From assembly GCF_030645335.1 (NCBI RefSeq), contig NZ_JAUSNH010000100.1, positions 1 through 37,475 of the forward strand: a stretch of 37,475 bases of DNA, in the 5' to 3' direction. Both the position numbers and the translations under genes were made by a program. Below the pieces are notes generated by a model, which saw only the letters and a list, made by a program, of their open reading frames with translations, was not told where the DNA came from and did not search any database. The number at the start of each line of letters is the position of its first letter. Within the stretch, counting starts at the first letter, position 1. Positions 1 to 8,202 of the stretch are shown here, piece after piece. Origin of the DNA: Lacisediminimonas sp. GTDB lineage: Bacteria > Pseudomonadota > Gammaproteobacteria > Burkholderiales > Burkholderiaceae_D.

Positions 1-110
1 TGGGGGACCGTAACCAGAAGAGGCTTTTGGGGATGCTTGAAATGATGGTGGCTGCCGACGATCCTCACGGCACGCCATCCATCTGCTTCAAGCAACAGGA
101 TCAGCTTTGA
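1..110 (+). CDS. C-terminal end of an unidentified protein (partial)
   Basis: One plus-strand frame is open from the left edge of the window to a TGA at 108-110, giving about 35 residues that end in FKQQDQL. It is too short to recognise. Support is only the uninterrupted frame and its position: it would be convergent with slmA, leaving about 130 bases between the two stops. It could also be a chance open frame, since 35 codons without a stop is not rare in GC-rich DNA. No function is proposed. Confidence 0.35.
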   Translation, partial: GDRNQKRLLGMLEMMVAADDPHGTPSICFKQQDQL

Positions 111-241
111 TGAATTGATATCGTTCTCCAGCTTCCCCACCTCGAATAATACACACTGATGTGTACAAATTCAAGGGAGGGGGACAACGATCAGGAAATG
201 GCGCAACAACTCGCGCAAAGGCGCGACTGTTGGCGAGCAAC

Positions 242-817
242 TCAGACCAGCAACAACGCGATCTGCGTGGGCCCGCCTTCGGTCGGGCGCTGGCGGAAAC
301 CGGTCTTGGCGAAGCGGTGCCAGCGGCCCAGCACCAGGCTGGTGATCATGCCGGCGCGGTCAGCGGCTTCGGCCTCGCTGGCCTGGCCCTGGGACGCGGC
401 CAGCTTGAGCGACTGGCGCAGCGCCAGTTCTATGCGTTCGACGAACTGGTTCATGCGCGCTTGCAGCCGCTCGTCTTCATTGACCAGCGCGTCGCCGATG
501 ATGACGCGGGTCATGCCAGGATTGCGTTCGGCAAAATTGAGCAGCATGCCGGTGATGGCCTGCACTTGCGACAGGCCGTTTTCCTGTTGCTCGTTGATCT
601 GGTTGATCAGGCCGAATACGGTCGATTCGATGAAGTCGATCAAGCCTTCGAACATCTGCGCCTTGCTGGCGAAATGCCGGTACAGCGCGGCTTCGGATAC
701 ATCGAGCCGGGCTGCCAGCGCGGCGGTCGTGATCTTCTCGCCCTTGGGTTGCTCCAGCATGGTCGCCAGCATCTGGAGTATCTGCAGTTTTCGTTCGCCC
801 GGTTTTGTCGTTGCCAT
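242..817 (-). CDS. slmA: TetR-family nucleoid occlusion factor SlmA
   Basis: A 191-residue TetR-type DNA-binding protein. The N-terminal helix-turn-helix lies at about residues 25-50 (TTAALAARLDVSEAALYRHF). The following region, with FEGLIDFIESTVFGLINQI and a conserved NPGMTRVIIGDAL stretch, matches what I know of SlmA. In E. coli SlmA binds specific chromosomal sites and blocks FtsZ assembly over the nucleoid. I use the ATG at 817 because the upstream in-frame residues are Ser/His/Asn-rich and unlike the family. It lies 13 bases after the HAD hydrolase stop, downstream of argB on the same strand, an order I recall from other Burkholderiales. A generic TetR regulator is the alternative. Confidence 0.85.
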   Translation of the reverse strand: MATTKPGERKLQILQMLATMLEQPKGEKITTAALAARLDVSEAALYRHFASKAQMFEGLIDFIESTVFGLINQINEQQENGLSQVQAITGMLLNFAERNPGMTRVIIGDALVNEDERLQARMNQFVERIELALRQSLKLAASQGQASEAEAADRAGMITSLVLGRWHRFAKTGFRQRPTEGGPTQIALLLV

Positions 818-830
818 GCTGAGCTTGTCG

Positions 831-1619
831 TTATGGTTGGAATGGCTGTCGGAGCCGGTGCAACTGCCCCGGTAATTGCCCGAGTGATTGTACTTTGACA
901 TCGACGTATCCGGGGCGCTTTACTGGCGCTGACCAGGGCGGCGGCTTGCGGCCGGCGGCGCGCGCGGCGGCCGACACAACCGGATTGCTCATCACGTACT
1001 GGGTGACCCAGACAGTGCGCAGGCCGAGCGCACGCGCCGACTTCAGGTTAACGATGGTGTCTTCCACCAGCACGGTGTTGCGCGCCGTGAGCTTTTCGTG
1101 CCGCATGATCTTGCGCAGCAAAGCCTTGGACGGCTTGGGCCGCAACTGGCGATGCACCATCATCGATTCAATCGGCAAATGGCTGGCGAAGTGGCGGTGC
1201 AGGCCGAGATGACGGACCACCGCATGGGCATAGCGGCGCGGTGCATTGGTGAGCAGGATCTTGCGCCCGGGCAGGCGCTGCAGGATGCGGCCAAGCCCGC
1301 GCTCGGCGCGGATCATGGCGGGCAGGTCGTCAAACTGGTGGGCGTGGTGCAGGAAGTCGGCCGCATGCACGTTGTGATGCCGGATCATGCCCAGCAAGGT
1401 GGCGCCGTAGCGCTTCCAGTAGGAGATGCGCACCGCATTGACGATGGCGGCATCGGCCGGCGTTTCGCCGTCGCCCAGCACGCGCGCCATGTAGGCGTTC
1501 ATGTTGGCATTGATGGCCGGGAAAATCGCGTGCGAGGCATCATGCAGCGTATTGTCGAGGTCGAACAGCCAGGTCAGCTGCCGCGATTTTCCGGAATGCC
1601 TCGGACGGGTCGAACTCAT
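831..1619 (-). CDS. HAD-superfamily hydrolase, pyrimidine 5'-nucleotidase type
   Basis: A protein of about 262 residues with the four HAD motifs in order: DLDNTLHD near the N-terminus (nucleophile Asp), TNAP in the middle, a Lys in the RPKPS segment, and VEDTIVNLKSA as the acidic motif. This spacing is that of the cytosolic pyrimidine 5'-nucleotidase (SDT1-like) subfamily, which removes phosphate from pyrimidine nucleoside monophosphates. The substrate here is inferred from the family. The chosen ATG at 1619 gives a short lead into motif I; an in-frame TTG lies 21 bases upstream. The gene sits between argB and slmA, all on the minus strand with short gaps, so co-transcription is likely. The basic, Pro-rich C-terminal tail after about residue 225 is not part of the HAD core. 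Confidence 0.85.
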   Translation of the reverse strand: MSSTRPRHSGKSRQLTWLFDLDNTLHDASHAIFPAINANMNAYMARVLGDGETPADAAIVNAVRISYWKRYGATLLGMIRHHNVHAADFLHHAHQFDDLPAMIRAERGLGRILQRLPGRKILLTNAPRRYAHAVVRHLGLHRHFASHLPIESMMVHRQLRPKPSKALLRKIMRHEKLTARNTVLVEDTIVNLKSARALGLRTVWVTQYVMSNPVVSAAARAAGRKPPPWSAPVKRPGYVDVKVQSLGQLPGQLHRLRQPFQP

Positions 1620-1650
1620 CGGGCTGATCGGCCTGGGCAAACCGGGCGGA

Positions 1651-2550
1651 TCAGTGGGAACGGATCATGGTGCCGAACGCCTGCTCGGTCAGCACTTCGA
1701 GCAGCAGCGAATGTTCGATCCGGCCGTCGACGATATGCACCGTATTGACGCCGGACTTGGCGGCATCCAGCGCCGACGAGATTTTTGGCAGCATGCCGCC
1801 GGAGATGGTGCCATCCTCGAACATCTCGTCGATCTCGCGCGCGCTCAGGTCGGTCAGCAAGTTGCCAGCCTTGTCGAGCACGCCGGGCGTATTGGTCATC
1901 ATGATCAGCTTTTCAGCCTTCAGGATTTCGGCGATCTTGCCGGCCACCAGGTCGGCATTGATGTTGTAGGCCTGGCCATCCATGCCAAAACCGATTGGCG
2001 AGATGATCGGAATGAAGGCGTCGTCCTGCAGCGCCTTGACCACCGCCGGATTGATGGCCTCGATCTCGCCGACAAAGCCGATGTCGAGGAATTCGCCGGG
2101 ACGGGTGCGGTCTTCCATCTTCATCTTGCGGGCGCGGATCAGTCCGCCATCCTTGCCGGTCAGGCCCACTGCCTGGCCGCCGTAATGGTTGATCAGCATG
2201 ACGATGTCCTGCTGCACTTCGCCGCCGAGCACCCACTCCACGACTTCCATCGTTTCTTCGTCGGTGATGCGCATGCCCTGCACGAAGGTGCCTTGCTTGC
2301 CGATTTTTTTCAATGCGCTGTCGATCTGCGGCCCGCCGCCGTGCACCACCACCGGGTTCATGCCCACCAGTTTCAGCAGGATCACGTCGCGCGCGAAACC
2401 GTGCTTCAGGCGCTCTTCGGTCATGGCGTTGCCGCCGTACTTGATGACGATGGTCTTGCCGTGGAATTTACGGATGTAGGGCAGTGCTTCTGCGAGGATC
2501 TCTGCCTTGATCTGGGAGGAAACAGTAGAAAGGTCGGACATGACGGTCAT
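1651..2550 (-). CDS. argB: Acetylglutamate kinase
   Basis: A 299-residue member of the amino acid kinase family. It phosphorylates N-acetyl-L-glutamate with ATP, the second step of arginine biosynthesis, in the cytosol. Visible signatures are the Lys/Gly ATP-binding start KYGGNAM at residues 38-43, the substrate loop [10 protein letters not shown], the [11 protein letters not shown] segment and the C-terminal stretch ending EQAFGTMI. The N-terminal helix before the first strand (about residues 10-30) is the element that, in characterised enzymes, goes with hexamer formation and arginine feedback inhibition, so inhibition is plausible here. A second ATG nine bases inside (2541) is an equally good start. 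First gene of the argB-HAD-slmA run and divergent from the ECF sigma gene. Confidence 0.96.
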   Translation of the reverse strand: MTVMSDLSTVSSQIKAEILAEALPYIRKFHGKTIVIKYGGNAMTEERLKHGFARDVILLKLVGMNPVVVHGGGPQIDSALKKIGKQGTFVQGMRITDEETMEVVEWVLGGEVQQDIVMLINHYGGQAVGLTGKDGGLIRARKMKMEDRTRPGEFLDIGFVGEIEAINPAVVKALQDDAFIPIISPIGFGMDGQAYNINADLVAGKIAEILKAEKLIMMTNTPGVLDKAGNLLTDLSAREIDEMFEDGTISGGMLPKISSALDAAKSGVNTVHIVDGRIEHSLLLEVLTEQAFGTMIRSH

Positions 2551-2653
2551 GAAAAGGGGTTTGCGCCGATTCTACAGCGAAAGAACCGAGATTGGCCTTC
2601 CCGTTTATTGCCAGCGCCGCGTGGATCGACTAGGCTTTGCAAACTTGACAATC

Positions 2654-3247
2654 ATGACGCCCATTGACGGCACTGGCATGACCGCAACTTACCTGCAGCA
2701 ACTGGAGTCGATGCGCCCGGCGCTGCTGCGCTTTGCGATACTGCAACTGCGCAACGAATCGATGGCCGAGGACGTGGTGCAAGAGTCGCTGGTGGCAGTG
2801 CTGGAGAAACCCCAGCAATATGCCGGTCGCGCCAGCTTGCGCACTTATGTCACCGGCATCCTGAAGCACAAGATCCTGGACACGCTGCGGCGCAATTCCC
2901 GCCTGCAGGCGCTGCCCGATGAAGACGGCCAGCAGGACGATGACGCAATCGACGCCCTGTTCAATGCCAGCGGCCATGTCCTTGCCATGCCACGCGACTG
3001 GGGCGATCCTGACGCTGCGCTCCACCAGAAAGATTTCTTCCGCGTGATGGAGCTGTGCCTGGAAAAATTGCCGCCCGCAACCGCCCGCATTTTCATGATG
3101 CGCGAATGGCTGGAGATGGAAACCGCCGAAATCTGTAAGGAACTGGAGATTTCCCCGTCTAATGCATGGGTCATGTTGTACCGGGCTCGCGTGCGGCTGC
3201 GCGAATGCCTTGACCTGAACTGGTTTGGCGTGAAGGACAAGGATTAA
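2654..3247 (+). CDS. ECF-type RNA polymerase sigma factor
   Basis: About 197 residues with sigma-70 region 2 (LLRFAILQLRNESMAEDVVQ, then SLRTYVTGILKHKILDTLRR) and region 4 (LPPATARIFMMREWLEMETAEICKELEISPSNAWVMLYRARVRLRECL). Regions 1.1 and 3 are absent, as in extracytoplasmic-function sigma factors. It would direct RNA polymerase to a small stress regulon. The gene is followed five bases later by a small HxxxCxxC protein of the anti-sigma type and then by a Cys-rich CWC protein, so the three probably form one operon. The start is uncertain: ATG at 2654 or 2678 are both possible and neither has a good ribosome site. It is divergent from argB with about 100 bases between them. The inducing signal cannot be read from sequence. 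Confidence 0.9.
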   Translation: MTPIDGTGMTATYLQQLESMRPALLRFAILQLRNESMAEDVVQESLVAVLEKPQQYAGRASLRTYVTGILKHKILDTLRRNSRLQALPDEDGQQDDDAIDALFNASGHVLAMPRDWGDPDAALHQKDFFRVMELCLEKLPPATARIFMMREWLEMETAEICKELEISPSNAWVMLYRARVRLRECLDLNWFGVKDKD

Positions 3248-3252
3248 ACAGC

Positions 3253-3447
3253 ATGGGCATCAAGCCAACTTGTCGGGAGATACACCGGCTGACCTCCGAG
3301 GGCATGGACCGGCAATTGTCGGCCGTCGAGCGGCTGCGGATGCGCCTGCACTTGCTGCTGTGCGTGGGATGCCGCCGGTTTGGCGACCAGACGGCGCTGC
3401 TACGGCGCGCCGTGCGCGAGCGCTCGACCAGGGAAAGTGAGCCGTGA
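3253..3447 (+). CDS. Small zinc-binding anti-sigma factor candidate (zf-HC2 type)
   Basis: A 64-residue soluble protein with Cys7, His11 and the pattern HLLLCVGC (HxxxCxxC) near residues 33-40. This is the arrangement of the ZAS zinc fold used by anti-sigma factors such as RsrA and ChrR. It has no membrane segment, so it would hold the sigma factor in the cytosol. The location, five bases after the ECF sigma gene, is the strongest support. Its stop overlaps the GTG start of the next gene by four bases (GTGA at 3444-3447), implying coupled translation. It is much shorter than two-domain anti-sigma factors, essentially the zinc fold alone. Family assignment is from motif and context only. Confidence 0.75.
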   Translation: MGIKPTCREIHRLTSEGMDRQLSAVERLRMRLHLLLCVGCRRFGDQTALLRRAVRERSTRESEP

Positions 3448-3638
3448 GCCAGTGTGCGCAATGCGGTGCCGATTTCAACTGCGGCATTGCCGACGCGCCG
3501 GCACAGCAGCCATGCTGGTGCGCGCAACTGCCGACGCTGGCCGGGGCGCCGATGGGCGGCAGTTGCCTGTGCCCGGCCTGCCTGCAGGAAAGAGTCCGCA
3601 GCACAGCCCAGGGCCAGGACGCGCCGGACGCGCTGTAG
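3444..3638 (+). CDS. Cysteine-rich CWC family protein
   Basis: A 64-residue protein starting with GTG and overlapping the anti-sigma gene by four bases. Cys residues come in pairs: CAQC near residues 4-7, a Cys in the DFNCGI segment, then CWC around residues 24-26, and CLCPAC in the second half. This matches the small cysteine-rich CWC family, whose members are presumed metal-binding and whose function is unknown to me. Its position as third gene of an ECF sigma operon suggests a part in redox or metal sensing, but that is inference. The gene ends about 80 bases before the convergent SPOR-protein gene. Confidence 0.75.
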   Translation: MSQCAQCGADFNCGIADAPAQQPCWCAQLPTLAGAPMGGSCLCPACLQERVRSTAQGQDAPDAL

Positions 3639-3646
3639 GCTGCCGG

Positions 3647-3673
3647 CCAGGTTCGCCGTCGGCCGAACCCTGG
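3647..3673. terminator. Hairpin between convergent genes
   Basis: CCAGGTTCG and CGAACCCTGG form a stem with one bulged C around an eight-base loop. It sits nine bases after the CWC stop and 44 bases beyond the stop of the convergent SPOR gene. There is no T-tract on either side, so it may be an RNA 3'-end stabiliser rather than an intrinsic terminator. Confidence 0.3.
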
Positions 3674-3716
3674 TCAGGCGGCGCTCATGTCCGGATCAGC
3701 GCTGGAAAATCCTGGA

Positions 3717-4511
3717 TCAAATACTGCATTGCTTCTGTTCATGCCGCGGGAATTCGCTGCGCAACCGGTCCAGCCTTTGCCGGGTCTGCTCGTCGATGCC
3801 GGCGAACCGGAACGCGGCGCGCACCAGCGGCATCTTGTGCTCGACCACGCGGGCGCTGCGCACGCCCTGCTCGCCGAGTTTTGCCAGGTGCGCCCTGGCC
3901 GCTTCTTCCGTCTTGAACACGCCCAGCGAAATGCCGTGGCGCACCGGCATATCCTGCAGCACATAGAAATCGCGGATGCCCAGCCTGCGCAGTTCGACAG
4001 ACTTCTTGTCAGCACCTTCCCGGCCGGTCGGCGGCGGCGGTATCCACACCATGTGGCTGCTTTCTTCGCGCACTTCGCGGCGCACGGGTTTTTGCGCCAG
4101 CGTCAATGTCGCCAACCTGGTTTCAAAGCGGCGGCCTTCGGCCACGGTGAGGTTGCCGATTTCGATGCATGCGGCGGCGGCTTGCCCCGCCTCCGGCCGG
4201 GCCATCACCGGGGTTAGCGAACCTGCTGCACCAGCGGCAACGCCTCCGGTGGCGGCCGTGGCGGTGTTGACGCCCGCGCCCGAGCTGGTTGCCGTTGCGG
4301 TCGATGCGGATGCCGATGCGCCCGAGGACGCGCCAGCCGTGGGTGCCGCCGAAGGCAATGGCGACAGGATCCGGACTTTGTCGGCATTGATCTGGTTGCG
4401 CAGCCGCTCCGGCTCATGGCCGCCGCGCACCAGCGCGTCCAGCCAGCCGAACTGGAACACCAGCAAAGCGCCATTGACCAGCAACAGGCAGGCAAATGCG
4501 AATTTCAGCAT
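3717..4511 (-). CDS. SPOR-domain inner-membrane protein
   Basis: 264 residues. A single membrane anchor at about residues 2-22 (FACLLLVNGALLVFQFGWL) is followed by a periplasmic linker rich in Ala, Ser, Thr and Gly (about residues 50-105). A C-terminal SPOR-like domain contains FYVLQDMPVRHGISLGVFKTEEAARAHL. SPOR domains bind glycan strands stripped of stem peptides, usually at the division site. The ATG at 4511 overlaps the end of coaX by seven bases, and birA-coaX-this gene look like one operon. A cysteine pairs with no obvious partner in the segment ACIEIGNL. The division role is inferred from the domain. Confidence 0.8.
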   Translation of the reverse strand: MLKFAFACLLLVNGALLVFQFGWLDALVRGGHEPERLRNQINADKVRILSPLPSAAPTAGASSGASASASTATATSSGAGVNTATAATGGVAAGAAGSLTPVMARPEAGQAAAACIEIGNLTVAEGRRFETRLATLTLAQKPVRREVREESSHMVWIPPPPTGREGADKKSVELRRLGIRDFYVLQDMPVRHGISLGVFKTEEAARAHLAKLGEQGVRSARVVEHKMPLVRAAFRFAGIDEQTRQRLDRLRSEFPRHEQKQCSI

Positions 4512-5281
4512 TGTGGCGTTTCCTCCATGGCGGCAAGCTGCAAGCCGATCAGCACCAGGTTGTCGATAAATTCCGGCGCCACGGCCAGCAACGGGGCGAC
4601 CATCCGTCCAGCGCCACCGGACAGGATGCAGCGCGCCCCCGGGTGCCGCGCCAGTGCGCGCTCGATGGCGCCGGCCTGCGCTGACAGGCAACCCAGCACG
4701 ATCGCCTCTTCAGTATTGTCGGCAAACGGCCGGCCGGCATCGATCCGTTCGGCGACCTGCGGCAACTGTGCGGTTTGCTCGGCCAGCACCGACGCCATCA
4801 GGCGCAGCCCCGGCAGGATCATGCCACCCAGGAAAACGCCGTCGGCGCTGATGGCGTCGATCGTGGTTGCCGTGCCGCAGGTAGCCAGCACCAGGGCCTG
4901 GCCCGGGTACAGCGCGCGGGCGCCGATGGCGGCGGCAAAGCGATCCGTACCCAGTTGCGCCGGCTGCCGGTAGCCATTGCGCAGCCCGGCGCGCGCCGCC
5001 GACGACTTGAATATTTCCAGCGCTGGCTGGCGTTCGCCAAAACACTGGTGCAGCATCGCCAGCACCGCGCTGCGCACGGCGTCGCCGGCAACGTTGGACA
5101 GCATTACCCGCGTGATGCTTGCCCCCGGCGCGGCCGTCGCCGCTGCCAGTTGCGCCGCCAGTGACGGCAGCGTTGCGTGCTCCACCACACCGGATTGCAG
5201 CCACTGTCCCGGGCTGGCCGGGCCGTCCGGCGCAAGCGCCCACTTGATGCGGGTGTTGCCGGCGTCGATCAACAGCAACAT
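4505..5281 (-). CDS. coaX: Type III pantothenate kinase
   Basis: 258 residues of the ASKHA-fold CoaX family, which phosphorylates pantothenate in the first step of coenzyme A synthesis. Signatures seen are the phosphate-binding start IDAGNTRIKWAL at residues 5-16, the GTDRFAAAIGAR motif in the middle, and ATCGTATTIDAI followed by FLGGMILPG. The stop codon overlaps the start of the SPOR-protein gene, and the start is two bases after the birA stop. Next to a biotin ligase this is a well-known pairing in betaproteobacteria, where birA and coaX (or a fusion) occur together. No oddities were seen. Confidence 0.95.
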   Translation of the reverse strand: MLLLIDAGNTRIKWALAPDGPASPGQWLQSGVVEHATLPSLAAQLAAATAAPGASITRVMLSNVAGDAVRSAVLAMLHQCFGERQPALEIFKSSAARAGLRNGYRQPAQLGTDRFAAAIGARALYPGQALVLATCGTATTIDAISADGVFLGGMILPGLRLMASVLAEQTAQLPQVAERIDAGRPFADNTEEAIVLGCLSAQAGAIERALARHPGARCILSGGAGRMVAPLLAVAPEFIDNLVLIGLQLAAMEETPQC

Positions 5282-5283
5282 GT

Positions 5284-6108
5284 TCAGCTCCCTCCCGCGT
5301 TCGCGCTCATTGCGGCCGCTGCCGGCCGCAATGACACATCGCCGGCAGTAATCACCACCCGTCCGTCCGCCGTATCGAGCAACAGGCAGCCATTGGCGTC
5401 AACCCCGGCAGCCCGGCCCTGCTGCAATACCGCGCCATGATCGACGATGCTTACCTGTTGGCCGGCATGCGCGTGCAGCCGGTTCCAGCCGTCAGCAAAG
5501 GGGGCGAAACCGTCGGCATCAAAGCGCGGCAGCAACTGCGCCAGCCGCGCCGTCAGCGCCCCGAGCACGGCATTGCGATGCCCGAGCAATTGCGGCATCT
5601 GTGCGGCTTCGCGGCCGATTTCGGCCAGCATCTGTGGCGTCAGCGCAATGTTCAGGCCGATGCCGATCACTGCCCACGGCTGCCGGTATCCCGCCCGTTG
5701 CACGCTGCCGGTTTCAATCAGGATGCCGCCCAGCTTGGCCGGTCCCAACTGTACGTCATTGGGCCATTTCAGGCTGGCCGCCACACCGAAGCCGGCCAGG
5801 GTATCGGCCACGGCGACGCCGACCGCCAGGGGCAGGCCGAGCAGGCCGCTGATATCGCGCCGGAAGAAAGGCCAGGCCAGTGAAAACGTCAGCGAGGCAT
5901 GCGGCTCGGCCAGCCAGTTGCGGCCAGCGCGGCCGCGGCCAGCGGTTTGCACTTCTGCCGCCAGCAACAGCGGCGAGTCCAGGTGCGGCAAGCGCCGCAG
6001 CAGGTCGGCATTGGTGGAGCCGGTCTGGTTAACGCATTCGATTGCAACGGCCACAGCAGCGTCGCCCAGGTGGTTTGCGATTTCTTTCGGTGACAGCGCA
6101 TCGTTCAT
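5284..6108 (-). CDS. birA: Biotin--[acetyl-CoA-carboxylase] ligase
   Basis: 274 residues. The biotin-binding motif GRGRAGRNW lies near residues 57-65 and the catalytic KWPNDVQLG near residue 115. It activates biotin as biotinyl-AMP and attaches it to the carrier protein of acetyl-CoA carboxylase. The N-terminal winged helix of E. coli BirA is missing: the catalytic domain begins almost at the start, so it is a monofunctional ligase and probably not a repressor of biotin genes. The C-terminal SH3-like part is present (about residues 220-265). First gene of the birA-coaX-SPOR run and divergent from the lipid-transport operon, with 54 bases between. Confidence 0.93.
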   Translation of the reverse strand: MNDALSPKEIANHLGDAAVAVAIECVNQTGSTNADLLRRLPHLDSPLLLAAEVQTAGRGRAGRNWLAEPHASLTFSLAWPFFRRDISGLLGLPLAVGVAVADTLAGFGVAASLKWPNDVQLGPAKLGGILIETGSVQRAGYRQPWAVIGIGLNIALTPQMLAEIGREAAQMPQLLGHRNAVLGALTARLAQLLPRFDADGFAPFADGWNRLHAHAGQQVSIVDHGAVLQQGRAAGVDANGCLLLDTADGRVVITAGDVSLRPAAAAMSANAGGS

Positions 6109-6162
6109 GCTGGCATTGTAGCCGCGCTGGTCAGGCCGAATCCTCTTTTACCGAGTGCCGCA

Positions 6163-7323
6163 ATGACGCTGGCCCCAAACTCCCTTACACTCGACCGAAT
6201 GTCGACCACGCAAGTTTCCTTTCCGCAACTACTCTGCACCGATGCAAAACATGTCCTGGTGCAAGGCGCCTGGCGCGTCCTGACGCTTGCCATGCCAGGC
6301 GCAATTGCACGCCTGGACGCCGCGCTGCGCGCGCTGCCGCCTGGCGCCACGCTGCACTGGGATCTGCGCGGGGTAGACGTACTCGATCATGTCGGCGCGC
6401 AGTGGCTGTGGAACGCCTGGGGCAAGACCCGGCCGCCCCAACTGCTTTTGTCCGAGCGGCAAACAGAAATTTTCGAGCGGCTGGAGAACAGCGGCAAACT
6501 GATGCTGCCGGCAGCGAAACAGCAAGTGCAGGTGCTGCAGGCAATACAGGCCGGCGTCGCAACTGTCGCCGACCATGTGACCGGTTTCATTGCCCTGATC
6601 GGCGGCCTGGCGCTGGACCTGCTGCGCTTGTTGCGCCGGCCGGACCGTGGTCCGTGGAAGGAAATTTCGGCCAACATTTTTCGCATCGGCTACCAGGCGC
6701 TCGGCATTACCGCGCTGGTCGGCTTCCTGATCGGTGTCGTGCTTTCTTTCCTGTCCGCGCAGCAATTGAAAACCTTTGGCGCTGACATTTACCTGGTCAA
6801 CATCCTGGGCATGAGCATCATCCGGGAACTTGGCCCGATGCTGGCCGCCATACTGGTTGCGGGCCGCTCCGGCTCCTCGATCACGGCGCAACTTGGCGTG
6901 ATGCGCGTGACTGAAGAGCTTGACGCCATGCTGGTGATGGGGCTGCCACATGGCTTCCGGCTGGTGTTGCCGCGCGTACTGGCGCTGGCGCTGGCAATGC
7001 CTTTGCTGGTGGTATGGACCGACGTGATGGCGCTGGTCGGCGGCATGGTTGCCGGGTGGGCAGAGCTGGACCTGACCGCACGTTATTTCATCATGCGCCT
7101 GCCGGAAGCCGTACCGGTGGAGAACTACCTGATCGGACTGTTGAAAGGCACGACCTTCGGCGTGTTGATCGGCCTGGTGGCGTGCCACTTTGGCTTGCGC
7201 ATCAAACCCAATACCGACAGCCTGGGCCGCGGCACCACCAGTTCGGTCGTGACCGCCATCACGGTGGTGATCCTGGCCGACGCAGTGTTTGCCATCGTAT
7301 TCAAGGGAGTGGGTTTCGAATGA
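6163..7323 (+). CDS. MlaE-family lipid ABC transporter permease with N-terminal STAS domain
   Basis: 386 residues, or 374 if the ATG at 6199 is used. Residues 25-120 form a STAS-like domain (strand-helix pattern with WDLRGVDVLDHVGAQWLW). After a linker comes the MlaE/YrbE permease with about five membrane segments and conserved features such as FLIGVVLSFLSAQQLKTFG, GMSIIRELGPMLAAILVAGR and ELDAMLVMGL. With the ATPase and MCE protein downstream it would make an inner-membrane complex moving phospholipids or other hydrophobic compounds between membranes. In the Mla system STAS is a separate protein (MlaB); here it is fused. The stop overlaps the ATPase start as ATGA. Direction of transport and substrate are not visible. 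Confidence 0.9.
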   Translation: MTLAPNSLTLDRMSTTQVSFPQLLCTDAKHVLVQGAWRVLTLAMPGAIARLDAALRALPPGATLHWDLRGVDVLDHVGAQWLWNAWGKTRPPQLLLSERQTEIFERLENSGKLMLPAAKQQVQVLQAIQAGVATVADHVTGFIALIGGLALDLLRLLRRPDRGPWKEISANIFRIGYQALGITALVGFLIGVVLSFLSAQQLKTFGADIYLVNILGMSIIRELGPMLAAILVAGRSGSSITAQLGVMRVTEELDAMLVMGLPHGFRLVLPRVLALALAMPLLVVWTDVMALVGGMVAGWAELDLTARYFIMRLPEAVPVENYLIGLLKGTTFGVLIGLVACHFGLRIKPNTDSLGRGTTSSVVTAITVVILADAVFAIVFKGVGFE

Positions 7324-8165
7324 ATGCAGCGCCACTGATCCGCATTCGGGGCTTGTGCACGCAGTTCGGCGATTTCGTCGTGCATCAGGACCTGGACCTG
7401 GACGTCTGGCGCGGCGAAATCCTGTCGCTGGTGGGCGGGTCCGGTTCAGGCAAGACCACCTTGCTGCGCCAGTTATTGGGACTGTCGCAACCCACGCGCG
7501 GCAGCGTGGAGGTATTCGGCGCACCGATGGCAGGCGGCGCAGAGGGTCCCGATCCGCAAATGCGCAACCGTTGGGGCGTGCTGTTCCAGCATGGCGCGCT
7601 GTTCTCGGCGTTGTCCGCCTTTGACAACGTGGCGCAGCCGCTGCGCGAGTTGCGCACATTGCCGCCGGACCTGATCCGCGACGCCACCTTGCAAAAGTTG
7701 CACATGGTCGGCATCAGCCCGGAGCAGGCGCAGCGCACGCCGGCCGGCCTGTCGGGCGGCATGATCAAGCGGGTGGCGCTGGCGCGTGCGCTGGCGCTGG
7801 AGCCGGAACTGCTGTTCCTCGACGAGCCCACGGCCGGACTCGATCCGGCGCTGTCGGAGGCATTCGTCAACCTGATTGCGTCGCTGCACCGGGCCATGCA
7901 ACTGACGGTGGTGATGGTCACGCACGACCTCGATACGCTGGTGGCCTTGTCCACCCGCATTGCGGTGCTGGCCGACAAGCACGTCGTGGCCAACGGCAGC
8001 CTGCAGCAAGTGATGCAGGTCGAGCATAGTTTTATCCAGGAGTTTTTCTTGGGCGAACGTGGGCAGCGCGCAGTGCAGGGCGCCGGCGTCGCATACCGGG
8101 CGAACCCGGCAGGCGACGCCGCCAGCGGGCAAGCGGGTGGACACGACAGGCAACAAGGTTCATGA
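7320..8165 (+). CDS. MlaF-type ABC transporter ATPase
   Basis: 281 residues. Walker A is GGSGSGKTTLL, the signature is LSGGMIKRVALARAL, Walker B is LLFLDEPTAGLDP, and the switch His follows in VTHDLDTL. These define the MlaF/Ttg2A group of ATPases that drive MlaE permeases. The start ATG at 7320 overlaps the permease stop by four bases. The C-terminal 40 residues (after ERGQRAVQG) are hydrophilic and Gly/Ala-rich. An MCE-domain protein follows 37 bases later. Confidence 0.92.
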   Translation: MNAAPLIRIRGLCTQFGDFVVHQDLDLDVWRGEILSLVGGSGSGKTTLLRQLLGLSQPTRGSVEVFGAPMAGGAEGPDPQMRNRWGVLFQHGALFSALSAFDNVAQPLRELRTLPPDLIRDATLQKLHMVGISPEQAQRTPAGLSGGMIKRVALARALALEPELLFLDEPTAGLDPALSEAFVNLIASLHRAMQLTVVMVTHDLDTLVALSTRIAVLADKHVVANGSLQQVMQVEHSFIQEFFLGERGQRAVQGAGVAYRANPAGDAASGQAGGHDRQQGS

Positions 8166-8202
8166 ATGACTGTGCAGGAATCAAGGGGCATCAAGAGGCA
8201 TC

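Noticed and set aside
159-898. Plus-strand open frames opposite slmA
   Set aside because: Both are antisense to a well-recognised TetR-type gene and show no domain pattern.
2645-2650. TTGACA just ahead of the sigma factor gene as a -35 element
   Set aside because: It lies four bases before the likely start codon, so a promoter using it would begin inside the gene, and no -10 follows at 17 bases.
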